NCBI GenBank assembly: GCA_029866215.1
Contig: JARWZU010000036.1
Location: 1-32,239, forward strand
Length of the DNA: 32,239 nucleotides
Direction of reading: 5' to 3'
Source of the DNA: Akkermansiaceae bacterium
GTDB lineage: Bacteria; Verrucomicrobiota; Verrucomicrobiia; Verrucomicrobiales; Akkermansiaceae
The position numbers and the translations under genes were made by a program. The notes under the pieces are model-generated. The model was not told the origin of the DNA. It searched no databases and was given only the letters and a program-made list of their open reading frames with translations. Positions 1-6,973 of this stretch are shown here, one piece after another; the first letter of the stretch is position 1; the number at the start of each line of letters is the position of its first letter.

Positions 1-28
1 CACCGGATCATCGAACAAAACAGGCCCC

Positions 29-45
29 GCATCCCGGCGGGATGC
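29..45. repeat. Short GC-rich palindrome 3' of the transposase gene
   Basis: GCATCCCG and CGGGATGC form an almost uninterrupted inverted repeat around a single G. The real hairpin would have a shorter stem and a loop of about five bases. It lies 14 bases beyond the stop codon of the transposase gene. Together with the palindromes on the other side of that gene it fits the REP-like hairpins that flank RAYT/IS200-type genes. The family link is inferred from position; copy number elsewhere in the genome is not visible here. Confidence 0.5.
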
Positions 46-59
46 CATCGGAGGCGGGA

Positions 60-503
60 TCAATCGAGATAACGTGGATCGTAGGTGACTCCAGATTTTT
101 TCAGAAAGTCGATCAACTCCTCGCGGAAAGATTTTACCCGATGGTGTTCCTCCTGATTGACAATGTAAGAGCGAACTGAGGCCCGCGCGGAAGCACTGAC
201 GGTGAAGGCAGCGTAACCTTCTTGCCAGTGAAAGCCCGGACATTTCGATTCCCGGAGCCAGTTGGACGAGGATTTTTTCAGCTCACGCATGAAATCGGCG
301 AGACATGTGGTCGGTTTCAGCGAGACGAGCAGGTGGACATGATCGGCCACGCCGCCGATGCCCTCGGGGTACGCATCCAGTCCATTCACGATTCCGCCAA
401 GATAGGCGTGGAGTTCGTGCCGCCATTCTTTGGCGAGAATGGGTTCGCGGTGTTTCGTTGCAAAGATCAGATGGTAATGGAGGGAGGTGTGGGTGGAGGG
501 CAT
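60..503 (-). CDS. IS200-like / REP-associated tyrosine transposase (Y1 HUH family)
   Basis: A 147-residue protein of the single-domain Y1 HUH transposase family, which cuts and joins single-stranded DNA through a tyrosine-5' phosphate link. Visible features are the N-terminal strand HYHLIFATKHR, the HUH metal-binding motif HVH at residues 55-57 followed by LLVSL, and a late helix SYIVNQEEHH whose Tyr113 is the probable nucleophile, with Gln117 a likely active-site partner. Length is normal for a stand-alone TnpA/RAYT protein and the frame is intact. There is no accompanying tnpB. GC-rich palindromes lie on both sides (29-45 and 519-612), which favours a REP-associated or IS200-type element over a captured host gene. 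Whether it is still mobile cannot be judged from one copy. Confidence 0.88.
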   Translation of the reverse strand: MPSTHTSLHYHLIFATKHREPILAKEWRHELHAYLGGIVNGLDAYPEGIGGVADHVHLLVSLKPTTCLADFMRELKKSSSNWLRESKCPGFHWQEGYAAFTVSASARASVRSYIVNQEEHHRVKSFREELIDFLKKSGVTYDPRYLD

Positions 504-518
504 GACGGGGATTGGCTG

Positions 519-536
519 GCACCCCTGCCGGGGTGC
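519..536. repeat. REP-like hairpin upstream of transposase
   Basis: GCACCCC (519-525) and GGGGTGC (530-536) are perfect 7-base arms around a TGCC loop. It begins 16 bases upstream of the transposase start codon. It is the first of three consecutive hairpins on this side of the gene and is probably part of the element end or of a REP/BIME-like unit. Confidence 0.55.
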
Positions 537-557
537 GGGATTCGGGGACGTTGGTGC

Positions 558-586
558 CCGGTGGTGTCGCTTCGCTCAACCACCGG
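558..586. repeat. REP-like hairpin with 8-bp stem
   Basis: CCGGTGGT (558-565) and ACCACCGG (579-586) are perfect 8-base arms around a 13-base loop. This is the longest of the three hairpins in the gene-free stretch 504-844. Shadow reading frames run through it, but none resembles a protein. Confidence 0.55.
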
Positions 587-597
587 CTACAGGATGA

Positions 598-612
598 AAT
601 GCCTCTGGCATT
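598..612. repeat. Small palindrome closing the hairpin cluster
   Basis: AATGCC (598-603) and GGCATT (607-612) pair around a TCT loop. It lies 11 bases after the 8-bp-stem hairpin. Beyond it, 613-770 holds no feature I can recognise apart from a short tandem GCGCAAT-like repetition near 738-755. Confidence 0.4.
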
Positions 613-773
613 GTGGGAGCGGATTTGATCCGGGTGGCTGGATCACAGGCTGCAATCGGCTTGGATTCGAGGACAAATCCCGGCAGCTCGGAATTTGCTG
701 CTCCTTTGTTGCTGGCCCGCCGGTGTCATTCTACTTGGCGCAATGCGCAATGCGCTCCGGATTTCGAATGTAA

Positions 774-802
774 TTGCATGGGGCCACGAATGGCGGTATA
801 AG
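774..802 (+). promoter_or_regulatory. Candidate sigma-70 type promoter for the KaiC-like gene pair
   Basis: TTGCAT at 774-779 and TATAAG at 797-802 are separated by 17 bases, the preferred spacing for a housekeeping sigma factor. They match 4/6 and 5/6 of the -35 and -10 consensus. They lie about 43 bases upstream of the first ATG of the plus-strand pair. The following leader (about 813-843) is almost entirely pyrimidine and carries no Shine-Dalgarno-like purine tract, so initiation at 845 would not use a classical ribosome binding site. Confidence 0.4.
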
Positions 803-844
803 TGCAGGTAACTGTTTTCTCTCCCCCCCCTATCCCCTCCTCCA

Positions 845-1279
845 ATGAACCTGGAGACTATCGATGTACGTCATCTTGCCGAGCGAATTCTCGCGTTCGA
901 GAGGGCGATCATTTCCCCTACTGGCGATCCATCTCCCGCATTTTTCATCTTCGAAAAACTCAGCCCGCATTTCATCACGATGATGGGAAGCTACGGATAC
1001 CAACAGCTGCTTGAGCGGGCACTGGTGCTCGCACGCAAGGAGGTCCCATGGCTGTCCAAGGCCAACATCAACCGCGATGGGCTGCTCGATGGATTGGGCG
1101 AAATCGATCCGAACATCGCCCCAGAGGATTTTTCAGAAGGCAAAGTGGCACTCCTCACCCATCTGCTGCGGCTGCTAACCGACATCATTGGCGAGGGCAT
1201 GACTTTTAGGCTACTCAGGGACGTCTGGCCGGAGCTTGCGGACAACACGATGAACACGAACCAAGGTAAAACACCATGA
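845..1279 (+). CDS. Small helical protein of unknown function, coupled to KaiC-like ATPase
   Basis: A 144-residue soluble protein with no signal peptide or membrane segment. I do not recognise a family. The sequence looks mainly helical, with a conserved-looking centre (FEKLSPHFITMMGSYGYQQLL, then a long leucine-rich helix ending in WPEL). Its stop codon overlaps the start of the next gene in an ATGA arrangement at 1276-1279, so the two proteins are probably translationally coupled and work together. The position where kaiB or kaiA would be expected suggests a partner or regulator of the KaiC-like ATPase, but it shows no thioredoxin-like KaiB pattern. The ATG at 845 is preceded by a pyrimidine-rich leader without a ribosome binding site. 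Confidence 0.75.
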   Translation: MNLETIDVRHLAERILAFERAIISPTGDPSPAFFIFEKLSPHFITMMGSYGYQQLLERALVLARKEVPWLSKANINRDGLLDGLGEIDPNIAPEDFSEGKVALLTHLLRLLTDIIGEGMTFRLLRDVWPELADNTMNTNQGKTP

Positions 1280-2850
1280 AACCAACACACCCCACTGGAC
1301 CAAGGCCTGAAAAGGCATCTCTACCCCAAGAGGATCACCCACCGCAGATTCGGAAAATATCATCGGGCGTTCGTGGACTTGATGAAATCTTCGGAGGAGG
1401 GATTCCAGAGTATTCGTTCAACGTGATCGCAGGTACCCCGGGCTGTGGCAAGACCACCATGGCCCACCAAATCGCGTTCACCAATGGAACTGAGGAGAAG
1501 CCGGCGCTCTATTTCACCGTGCTGGGTGAGCCTTCGATCAAAATGATCCGCTACCAACAGCAGTTCGACTTTTTTGATATTCAGAAGATCGGGAAATCGG
1601 TTCGCTTCATCAATCTATCTGATTTTCTAATCAAACAAGGACTGCCCGCCGTCATCGATGAAATCTCAAAGCAGGTCAAGGCTGCTGACCCATCGATTGT
1701 CGTAGTGGACTCGTTCCGCTCGGTGATCCGCACCCAATCCGGCAGTGTTGGCGAAAAGGAAATGCAGCTTTTCATCCAGCAGCTCAGCCAATTCCTAACA
1801 GGATGGCAGGCCACGACCTTTCTCGTGGGTGAATATGATATCTCCGAGATTCGCGACAATGCGCTATTTACCGTCGCCGACGGAATCTTCTGGCTCTCTC
1901 AAGAAACCGAGCGGAACTCGGTGGTCCGCAAACTTCAAGTCATCAAGATTCGTGGCCAGAAGTCGGTTCCAGGCCTGCACACCATCCGCATCACCGACAC
2001 TGGCCTTGAAGCATTTTCACGCACACTCGGCCTCGGTGAGAAAAAATCAACCGTGGTTGCTAGTAGGCACCCACGCCGCCGAATCTCACTCGGTATCCCA
2101 GAGTTAGATACGATGCTCGATGGTGGGATTTTTGAAGGAGACAGCTTACTCGTGACTGGCCCATCGGGCACCGGCAAATCAGCATTGGCGACCCATTTCA
2201 TCGCCGAGGGCATCCGCAATGGTGAACCAGGAATCATGGCGATCTTTGAAGAGCGCCCCCAAGGTTACTCAGATCGCGCTCTAAGCTTCGGCCTCAATTT
2301 CGATCTGCCACACGATCAAGAAAAGCTGGAGATCCTCTACCTCCGCCCCCTCGATCTCTCAGTCGACGAGACGATGCAAGCGATCCTCGAGGCCATCCAG
2401 AAAATTGGTGCCAAACGCCTCGTCATCGACTCTCTCGTCGGATTTGAGATGGCCTTGGCTCCAAGTTTCCGAGCCGATTTCCGGGAGTCACTCTATCGGA
2501 TGATCGGAGCACTCACCGGAGCGGGCGTCACGATCCTAAGTACCGTCGAAGTCGAAGACACCTTCGGGTCGCTCCAATTGAGCCACTACGCGATTTCATT
2601 TCTAACCGACGACATCATTCGCATGCGTTATGTCGAGATCGACGGCCAACTCCGCAAAGTCCTCATTGTGATCAAAATGCGGGGTGGCAACCACAGTAAA
2701 GACATCCGCGAGTACATCATCACGGATAAAGGAATCGTGATCATCGCACCACGCCGGACCGATTACATCGGCCTAAGCTCGGGCCTTGCCCAGAAGAGCG
2801 GCCAGCGCCTTGAAGTCGCGCCTGAACCCAGAATCCTCAGAGAACAGTGA
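1276..2850 (+). CDS. Double-domain KaiC-like RecA-superfamily ATPase
   Basis: A 524-residue protein with two tandem KaiC/RadA-type ATPase domains (about residues 25-250 and 268-490). Domain 1 has a Walker A motif GTPGCGKTT (53-61) and a Walker B ending in Asp145. Domain 2 has GPSGTGKS (295-302), paired glutamates 325-326 and Walker B Asp385. In domain 1 the catalytic Glu pair is only Gly84-Glu85. Aligned by eye with cyanobacterial KaiC, the Ser431 site is kept (Ser441) but Thr432 is Phe442 and Thr426 is Ser436. Autophosphorylation may therefore be limited. No kaiA or kaiB is in the window. KaiC homologues outside cyanobacteria often act in stress or signalling rather than as full clocks. The coupled upstream gene and the convergent BLUF gene suggest a light- or time-related sensory role, which is inference. 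Confidence 0.9.
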   Translation: MKPTHPTGPRPEKASLPQEDHPPQIRKISSGVRGLDEIFGGGIPEYSFNVIAGTPGCGKTTMAHQIAFTNGTEEKPALYFTVLGEPSIKMIRYQQQFDFFDIQKIGKSVRFINLSDFLIKQGLPAVIDEISKQVKAADPSIVVVDSFRSVIRTQSGSVGEKEMQLFIQQLSQFLTGWQATTFLVGEYDISEIRDNALFTVADGIFWLSQETERNSVVRKLQVIKIRGQKSVPGLHTIRITDTGLEAFSRTLGLGEKKSTVVASRHPRRRISLGIPELDTMLDGGIFEGDSLLVTGPSGTGKSALATHFIAEGIRNGEPGIMAIFEERPQGYSDRALSFGLNFDLPHDQEKLEILYLRPLDLSVDETMQAILEAIQKIGAKRLVIDSLVGFEMALAPSFRADFRESLYRMIGALTGAGVTILSTVEVEDTFGSLQLSHYAISFLTDDIIRMRYVEIDGQLRKVLIVIKMRGGNHSKDIREYIITDKGIVIIAPRRTDYIGLSSGLAQKSGQRLEVAPEPRILREQ

Positions 2851-2890
2851 ACCTCTCGCCCAGTCTCTTGCTCTAACATCTGCCACAAGG

Positions 2891-3325
2891 CTACAGCCCA
2901 CACATCTCTGCAAGAAACGCCCGAACCTTTGAGGGGTATCGCTTCAATTCAATTTGGCTCGGGTCCATGTTGAAAATTTCCTCAAAGCCCTCAGGAGCTC
3001 CACTCGCATCCAAATCCAGATTGCGGAACGCCATGGACCACTTTGAAAACTCACGTTTTTGAATCGGCTCTTCAAACAAGGTGGTTACGGTGCGGTGGAG
3101 TTGATCCCGTTGGATCTTTGCGTAAAGCCCCCGAATCGCCGCTTCCTCGCCCTCGATGACCTGCAGGAAATAGCCGTCATGATAAAACAAAGCGCCCGTG
3201 ATTCCTACCGAGTGATTGAAGGTCCGGTATTTTTCCAACAAAGCCACGAGTACGGCCGGTGACATTGGCGCAACGGCATGGCTGATGTAGATGACATGGA
3301 ACAAAGGTGAAGAAGCGTGAGACAT
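2891..3325 (-). CDS. BLUF-domain blue-light sensor
   Basis: A 144-residue single-domain flavin photoreceptor. From the chosen start the BLUF fold covers about residues 8-105. Visible key residues are Tyr13 (FHVIYIS, equivalent of AppA Tyr21), Asn37 and Gln55 (NHSVGITGALFYHDGYFLQVIEG region, AppA Asn45 and Gln63), and the W-S-M motif in FSKWSMAF. A short C-terminal helical tail (IFNMDPSQIELKRYPSKVRAF) follows, with no output domain, so it probably signals by protein contact. A longer frame reaches 3442, but its first 39 residues do not fit the family, so the ATG at 3325-3323 is preferred. It converges with the KaiC-like gene, 40 bases between stop codons, which raises the possibility of a shared light-responsive pathway. 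Confidence 0.9.
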   Translation of the reverse strand: MSHASSPLFHVIYISHAVAPMSPAVLVALLEKYRTFNHSVGITGALFYHDGYFLQVIEGEEAAIRGLYAKIQRDQLHRTVTTLFEEPIQKREFSKWSMAFRNLDLDASGAPEGFEEIFNMDPSQIELKRYPSKVRAFLAEMCGL

Positions 3326-3509
3326 CGGGTTTGAAATTGATTCCTTGAAGATTTCACATGACTGACGATACGCAACGCAAAAGGGTGAAGCTTTCGGCAA
3401 TGCTTCGAACTGGAAAGCTGAGTGCACCCATCGCGGAATCACTCACGCACTCGGGGACGAACCCAGATTTCTGATAGACCGCGGCACTTTGAAAACCATT
3501 GATGAACAA

Positions 3510-3584
3510 TGGAGCCGGCTGCGAGAGTCGAACTCGCGACCTACTGATTACAAATCAGTTGCTCTACCACTGAGCTAAGCCGGC
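3510..3584 (-). tRNA. tRNA-Thr (anticodon UGU)
   Basis: The minus strand reads as a full cloverleaf. The acceptor stem is GCCGGCT/AGCCGGC, followed by a D-arm with TAGCTC..GAGCA, an anticodon stem ACTGA/TCAGT with loop TTTGTAA (anticodon TGT), and a T-arm with GTTCGACTC. The discriminator base is T, and the CCA end is encoded in the genome at 3510-3512. A small hairpin (CCAGAG/CTCTGG, 3588-3605) lies just upstream on the same strand. Confidence 0.96.
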
Positions 3585-3745
3585 CAGCCAGAGAAAATCC
3601 TCTGGGAGACGCCCCGTGTGACGCAATTCATCGCGAGAAACACCGAGGACACGCGACTTGTAACACGCAGAGCATGCTTGGCAATTTCAATCTGGGAAAT
3701 GAGTGTGAAAAACCCGCAAGCGCTTCCCACTCGGCCTGTCACGGA

Positions 3746-4933
3746 TCAGGGAGCGCGCTTCTCCAGCGCAGCAGCATAAAATCCGTCGAAACCCGTGGCC
3801 GCAGGGGAAACGGGATGCTCCTCCAACAGGGTGAATCCCCCACCTTCCAGCAAGCGATCGATGGCCGCACGGTTCTCAGATGGCAAAATCGAGCAGGTTG
3901 CATAAACCAAGCGTCCACCCGGTTTGAGCATGGCCGTGTACTTTTCTAGCAGTTCCCTCTGAATTCCCCGGAGGCGCTCCAACTGAGCGGGCTTGAGCCG
4001 CCATTTTAAATCAGGCTGACGCTTCAAAGTGCCAAGGCCGGAACATGGCGCATCGATCAGCAAGCGGTCGGCCACCTCGGCGAAGTCCACCGCCGTTGCT
4101 GACGTGATTTCCTTTGCCTTCACGCAGCGATGGGCACCCGCGCGTTTGGCCCGGCGCTCGAGTTCGCCTAGCTTTTTCACATCGATGTCCATGCCGAAGA
4201 CCCGCCCTTCGTTCTTCATGAGAGCCGCAAGATGCAGGGATTTCCCCCCTGCGCCAGAGCACGCATCAATGATTCTCTCGCCCGGCAGCGGTGCAACCAA
4301 CGGCGCAATCATCTGCGAGCCAGCGTCTTGGATTTCGACTCGGCCATCCAGCCGCAGCGCCTTCGGCAACGCCTTTCCGGCTGCGAGCACGAGGGCGTCT
4401 GGCAGATTTGGAACCTCGCTTGCCACCACATTGAAACTGGCAAGCCACGCGATGGCCTCAGGCCGTGTGGTGCGCAAGGTGTTCACCCGTAGAAAAACTG
4501 GCGCACGCTGATTGAGTGCCGCGAGTTCTGCATCCCAAGCGCTGCCGAGCTCAGAGACGCCAAGTTCATCGAGCCAATCTGGAATCGACTCTCTCACCCC
4601 TCGAGGTTGTTGGCTGAGCCCCTCCTCACGTGCCTTGATTTCATCGGCGGATCGGCCGTTATAGACCCACCAGTCGGGGAGTTCGAAACCCATGCGAACC
4701 CACTGTGCCGCACACAGCGCGGTGGTCTCCTCGCTCTCCACAAGGAATCCAAGCGCACGCCGCCAGCGCGCTACCTCAAACACCGTCTCCGCGATGAAGC
4801 TGCGGTCGCGTTTCCCCCACTTCGGATTTTCCTCAAAAGCGGCTGCCAACTCGTGATCCAGAACCTTGTGCTCACGGAATACGGATTTGGCGATGTTAGA
4901 GGCTGCCTCTGCGAGGATGCGGTGCATTTTCAT
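3746..4933 (-). CDS. rsmB: RsmB-like 16S rRNA cytosine-C5 methyltransferase (NOL1/NOP2/Sun family)
   Basis: A 395-residue S-adenosylmethionine-dependent RNA m5C methyltransferase. Residues 1-130 form a helical NusB-like region. The Rossmann-like catalytic domain starts near residue 200 with SAM-binding DACSGAGGKSLHLA (223-236) and GMDID (247-251). The two catalytic cysteines are present: Cys297 in DAPCSGLG and Cys347 in YATCS, the latter usually being the attacking or releasing residue in this family. Length is close to RsmB (about 430), but an RsmF/YebU or related member cannot be excluded, so the exact target base is uncertain. It lies 93 bases downstream of aat on the same strand, without an obvious terminator between. 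An alternative start is Met3. Confidence 0.85.
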   Translation of the reverse strand: MKMHRILAEAASNIAKSVFREHKVLDHELAAAFEENPKWGKRDRSFIAETVFEVARWRRALGFLVESEETTALCAAQWVRMGFELPDWWVYNGRSADEIKAREEGLSQQPRGVRESIPDWLDELGVSELGSAWDAELAALNQRAPVFLRVNTLRTTRPEAIAWLASFNVVASEVPNLPDALVLAAGKALPKALRLDGRVEIQDAGSQMIAPLVAPLPGERIIDACSGAGGKSLHLAALMKNEGRVFGMDIDVKKLGELERRAKRAGAHRCVKAKEITSATAVDFAEVADRLLIDAPCSGLGTLKRQPDLKWRLKPAQLERLRGIQRELLEKYTAMLKPGGRLVYATCSILPSENRAAIDRLLEGGGFTLLEEHPVSPAATGFDGFYAAALEKRAP

Positions 4934-5026
4934 AAAACAACACCCTTCCCTAAACCAAGGGGGCTGGCAAACGAAACAAGAAGAACTCGGGTGAAACCCA
5001 TGGCCACTCAGAAATTCCCAGCTGAA

Positions 5027-5602
5027 TCAAAGCGCGACATCGATCTCGAGAGCCTTGGCCAGCACGAGATGATATTCCTTCCGCGAAAGCTCATAGCCGC
5101 CGAATTGCTGCAGGTGCGGGGTCATCCACTGCGTGTCCAACAAAACAAATCCCCTTTCACGCAACCGATCGACTAGGGCAACCAACGCGATCTTTGAGGC
5201 ATCGGTCTTCCTTGAAAACATGCTCTCTCCAAAGAAAACTCCGCGCAGCGAGACCCCATAAAGTCCACCCTGCAAACCATCCGCATCCCAACACTCGACC
5301 GAATGCGCGTAGCCAGTCTCGTGAAGCGCGCAGTAGCTTGTTAGGATCGCGTCATCGATCCATGTCTCCTCCCGCGTGGCGCAGCCCAGCATGACCTCGC
5401 GAAATGCCGTATTCCAACGGATCTCAAACGGCTTGCGTTTCAGGCTGCGAAGCAACCCATGCGGAACATGAAATCGCTCATCCAACGGAATCAGCCCGCG
5501 CTGCTGAGGAGAAAACCAAAAGATCTCGCCATCTTCTGCCATGGGAAAGATTCCCTGCGCGTAGGCGTCCAACAGAACTTCCGGCGGGATGATCGGGTGC
5601 AA
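5027..5602 (-). CDS. aat: Leucyl/phenylalanyl-tRNA--protein transferase
   Basis: A 191-residue enzyme that moves Leu or Phe from aminoacyl-tRNA to the N-terminal Arg or Lys of proteins, creating N-degrons for ClpAP(S). The family signatures are clear: LLDAYAQGIFPM near the N-terminus, WFSPQQRGLIPL, HVPHGLLRSLKR, then ECWDADGLQGGLYGVSLRGVFFGESMFS, and the C-terminal LLDTQWMTPHLQQFGG. It is the short form without the E. coli N-terminal extension. The start is TTG at 5602-5600. No in-frame ATG precedes the conserved region, so this unusual start codon is likely real. Only 12 bases separate it from the folE2 stop codon, so it belongs to the same transcript as the queuosine genes. Confidence 0.93.
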   Translation of the reverse strand: MHPIIPPEVLLDAYAQGIFPMAEDGEIFWFSPQQRGLIPLDERFHVPHGLLRSLKRKPFEIRWNTAFREVMLGCATREETWIDDAILTSYCALHETGYAHSVECWDADGLQGGLYGVSLRGVFFGESMFSRKTDASKIALVALVDRLRERGFVLLDTQWMTPHLQQFGGYELSRKEYHLVLAKALEIDVAL

Positions 5603-5614
5603 TCGAGTGTGGGG

Positions 5615-6430
5615 CTACTCGGCGGCGTGTCCGATGATCGTCGCAAATGCATTGTGGTCATGAATACTCTCATGGTTCACCGCCTTCACCGAAAATGAGG
5701 CAACCCGCTTGTCTGCACGCAGAAGCGCCGCCGCGTTTCTAACCACATCTTCAACGAAGACCGGATTGTCATATGCCTGCATGGTCACGAAGCGTTCGTC
5801 GGTGCGTTTTAACAACGCATAGAGCGGCGCAGAGCCCGATTTCTCGGCGATCTCGATTAGATCCTCGATGAGGATCAATTCCCACCCCCCCGCGGTCGCC
5901 TTGGGTCGGACCTCCAAGGTCACGTATCCGCGCTGATTGTGCGCCCCGTATTCACTGATCTCCTTGCTGCATGGGCAAAGCGTGGTCACCGGAACGGTCA
6001 CACACAGAACGAAGTCATCGACCTTGCCGTTCGATTTTCCCTTAAACACGCAATCGCATCCAACCTTCGCCGCAGCCCCAGAAACCGGTGCTTTCTTCGT
6101 CACGAAATACGTGAATGCCACCTCGATGTGCGCTTCCTCTGCATCTAACCGCTTCTTGAGATCATGCAAAATTTCTGGCAGCGTTCGCATCGTCACCTCG
6201 CCCTCGTGGTGACTGAGCACCTCAAGGAACCGACTCATGTGAGTGCCCTTGAAATGATGCGGCAAATGCACTGACATGGAAATTTTCGCGACCGTTGGGA
6301 ATGGCCGGCCTTCCTGATCCAGCACTTGGATCGGGTACCGCAGGTCCGAGACCCCCACTTGGTCAATCGCGATCCCGCGGGTGTCGGGAGTCGCTTGGAT
6401 GTCCGGCAATGACGAATTTTGGTTAGGCAT
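5615..6430 (-). CDS. folE2: GTP cyclohydrolase FolE2 (type IB)
   Basis: A 271-residue enzyme converting GTP to 7,8-dihydroneopterin triphosphate, the first step of folate and of 7-deazaguanine (queuosine) synthesis. It shows FolE2 family motifs: DIQATPDTRGIAIDQVGV at the N-terminus, SMSVHLPHHFKGTHMSRF (51-68), the metal/active-site segment LCPCSKEISEYGAHNQRG (151-168, with Cys152, Cys154 and His164), and the C-terminal NHESIHDHNAFA. Type IB enzymes can use metals other than zinc and often replace FolE under zinc limitation. It ends 12 bases before aat and starts 3 bases after the queD stop, so it is co-transcribed. Being inside the que cluster it probably feeds preQ0 synthesis, but it could also serve folate. 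Confidence 0.95.
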   Translation of the reverse strand: MPNQNSSLPDIQATPDTRGIAIDQVGVSDLRYPIQVLDQEGRPFPTVAKISMSVHLPHHFKGTHMSRFLEVLSHHEGEVTMRTLPEILHDLKKRLDAEEAHIEVAFTYFVTKKAPVSGAAAKVGCDCVFKGKSNGKVDDFVLCVTVPVTTLCPCSKEISEYGAHNQRGYVTLEVRPKATAGGWELILIEDLIEIAEKSGSAPLYALLKRTDERFVTMQAYDNPVFVEDVVRNAAALLRADKRVASFSVKAVNHESIHDHNAFATIIGHAAE

Positions 6431-6433
6431 GAT

Positions 6434-6895
6434 TCAAAGAGAATGTTCGTATTCCGCCCATGAGGATGAGGTCTCCCAAACTCTAACGCGGACGAGGCGG
6501 ACGCCAGGAGCGAGTCGATAGGGAGCATCGGCACGAGCCGCATAGGCCACCAATGATTTCACCGTATGATCAAAAATCGTGCGCGCCATCAGTTCGGTCG
6601 TCGGATCTTGGTGGTCAAATCCGATCACACGATCGCCGTAGCGCTCCTTGAAAGCGGCATAAGCGGGATCCGCGGTGTTAATGCACATCGCATGGTCAAA
6701 TGTGTCTAACCATTCACCGACCGCCTCTTTGATCATCTTGAAATCGCAGACCATTTCGTTTCCGTCAAGTTCATCAGCCTCCAGCACGAACTCGATCTTC
6801 CGCGTGTGCCCGTGTGGAAACTGGCACTTGTCGGGATGCTTGCTGAGCATGTGACCATTCTCAACCTCGAGCGATTTACAGATTCGGTATGGCAT
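6434..6895 (-). CDS. queD: 6-carboxy-5,6,7,8-tetrahydropterin synthase
   Basis: A 153-residue member of the PTPS/QueD family that turns dihydroneopterin triphosphate into 6-carboxytetrahydropterin. The zinc ligands His15, His28 and His30 and the catalytic Cys24 are visible in GHMLSKHPDKCQFPHGH (14-30). The second catalytic part FDHAMCIN and the C-terminal VRVWETSSSWAEY (with Glu for pterin anchoring) are also present. The Cys-x3-His-x-His spacing is that of QueD rather than of mammalian-type PTPS. It is followed after 3 bases by folE2, and 78 bases separate it from queC upstream. Confidence 0.94.
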   Translation of the reverse strand: MPYRICKSLEVENGHMLSKHPDKCQFPHGHTRKIEFVLEADELDGNEMVCDFKMIKEAVGEWLDTFDHAMCINTADPAYAAFKERYGDRVIGFDHQDPTTELMARTIFDHTVKSLVAYAARADAPYRLAPGVRLVRVRVWETSSSWAEYEHSL

Positions 6896-6973
6896 GAAGG
6901 ATGAGGTAACGTTTCAAATGAGAGACGAGACAATAAATGAAAACAAGATGGATTTGAACGCCTATTTAAATCT

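Noticed and set aside
845-1279. The small gene upstream of the KaiC-like gene as KaiB or KaiA.
   Set aside because: KaiB is a thioredoxin-like protein of about 100 residues with a typical N-terminal strand pattern. This protein is longer, helical and shows no such pattern, nor KaiA-like segments.
2851-2890. Bidirectional terminator between the KaiC-like and BLUF genes.
   Set aside because: No stable stem with a T-run could be found in the 40 bases between the convergent stop codons.
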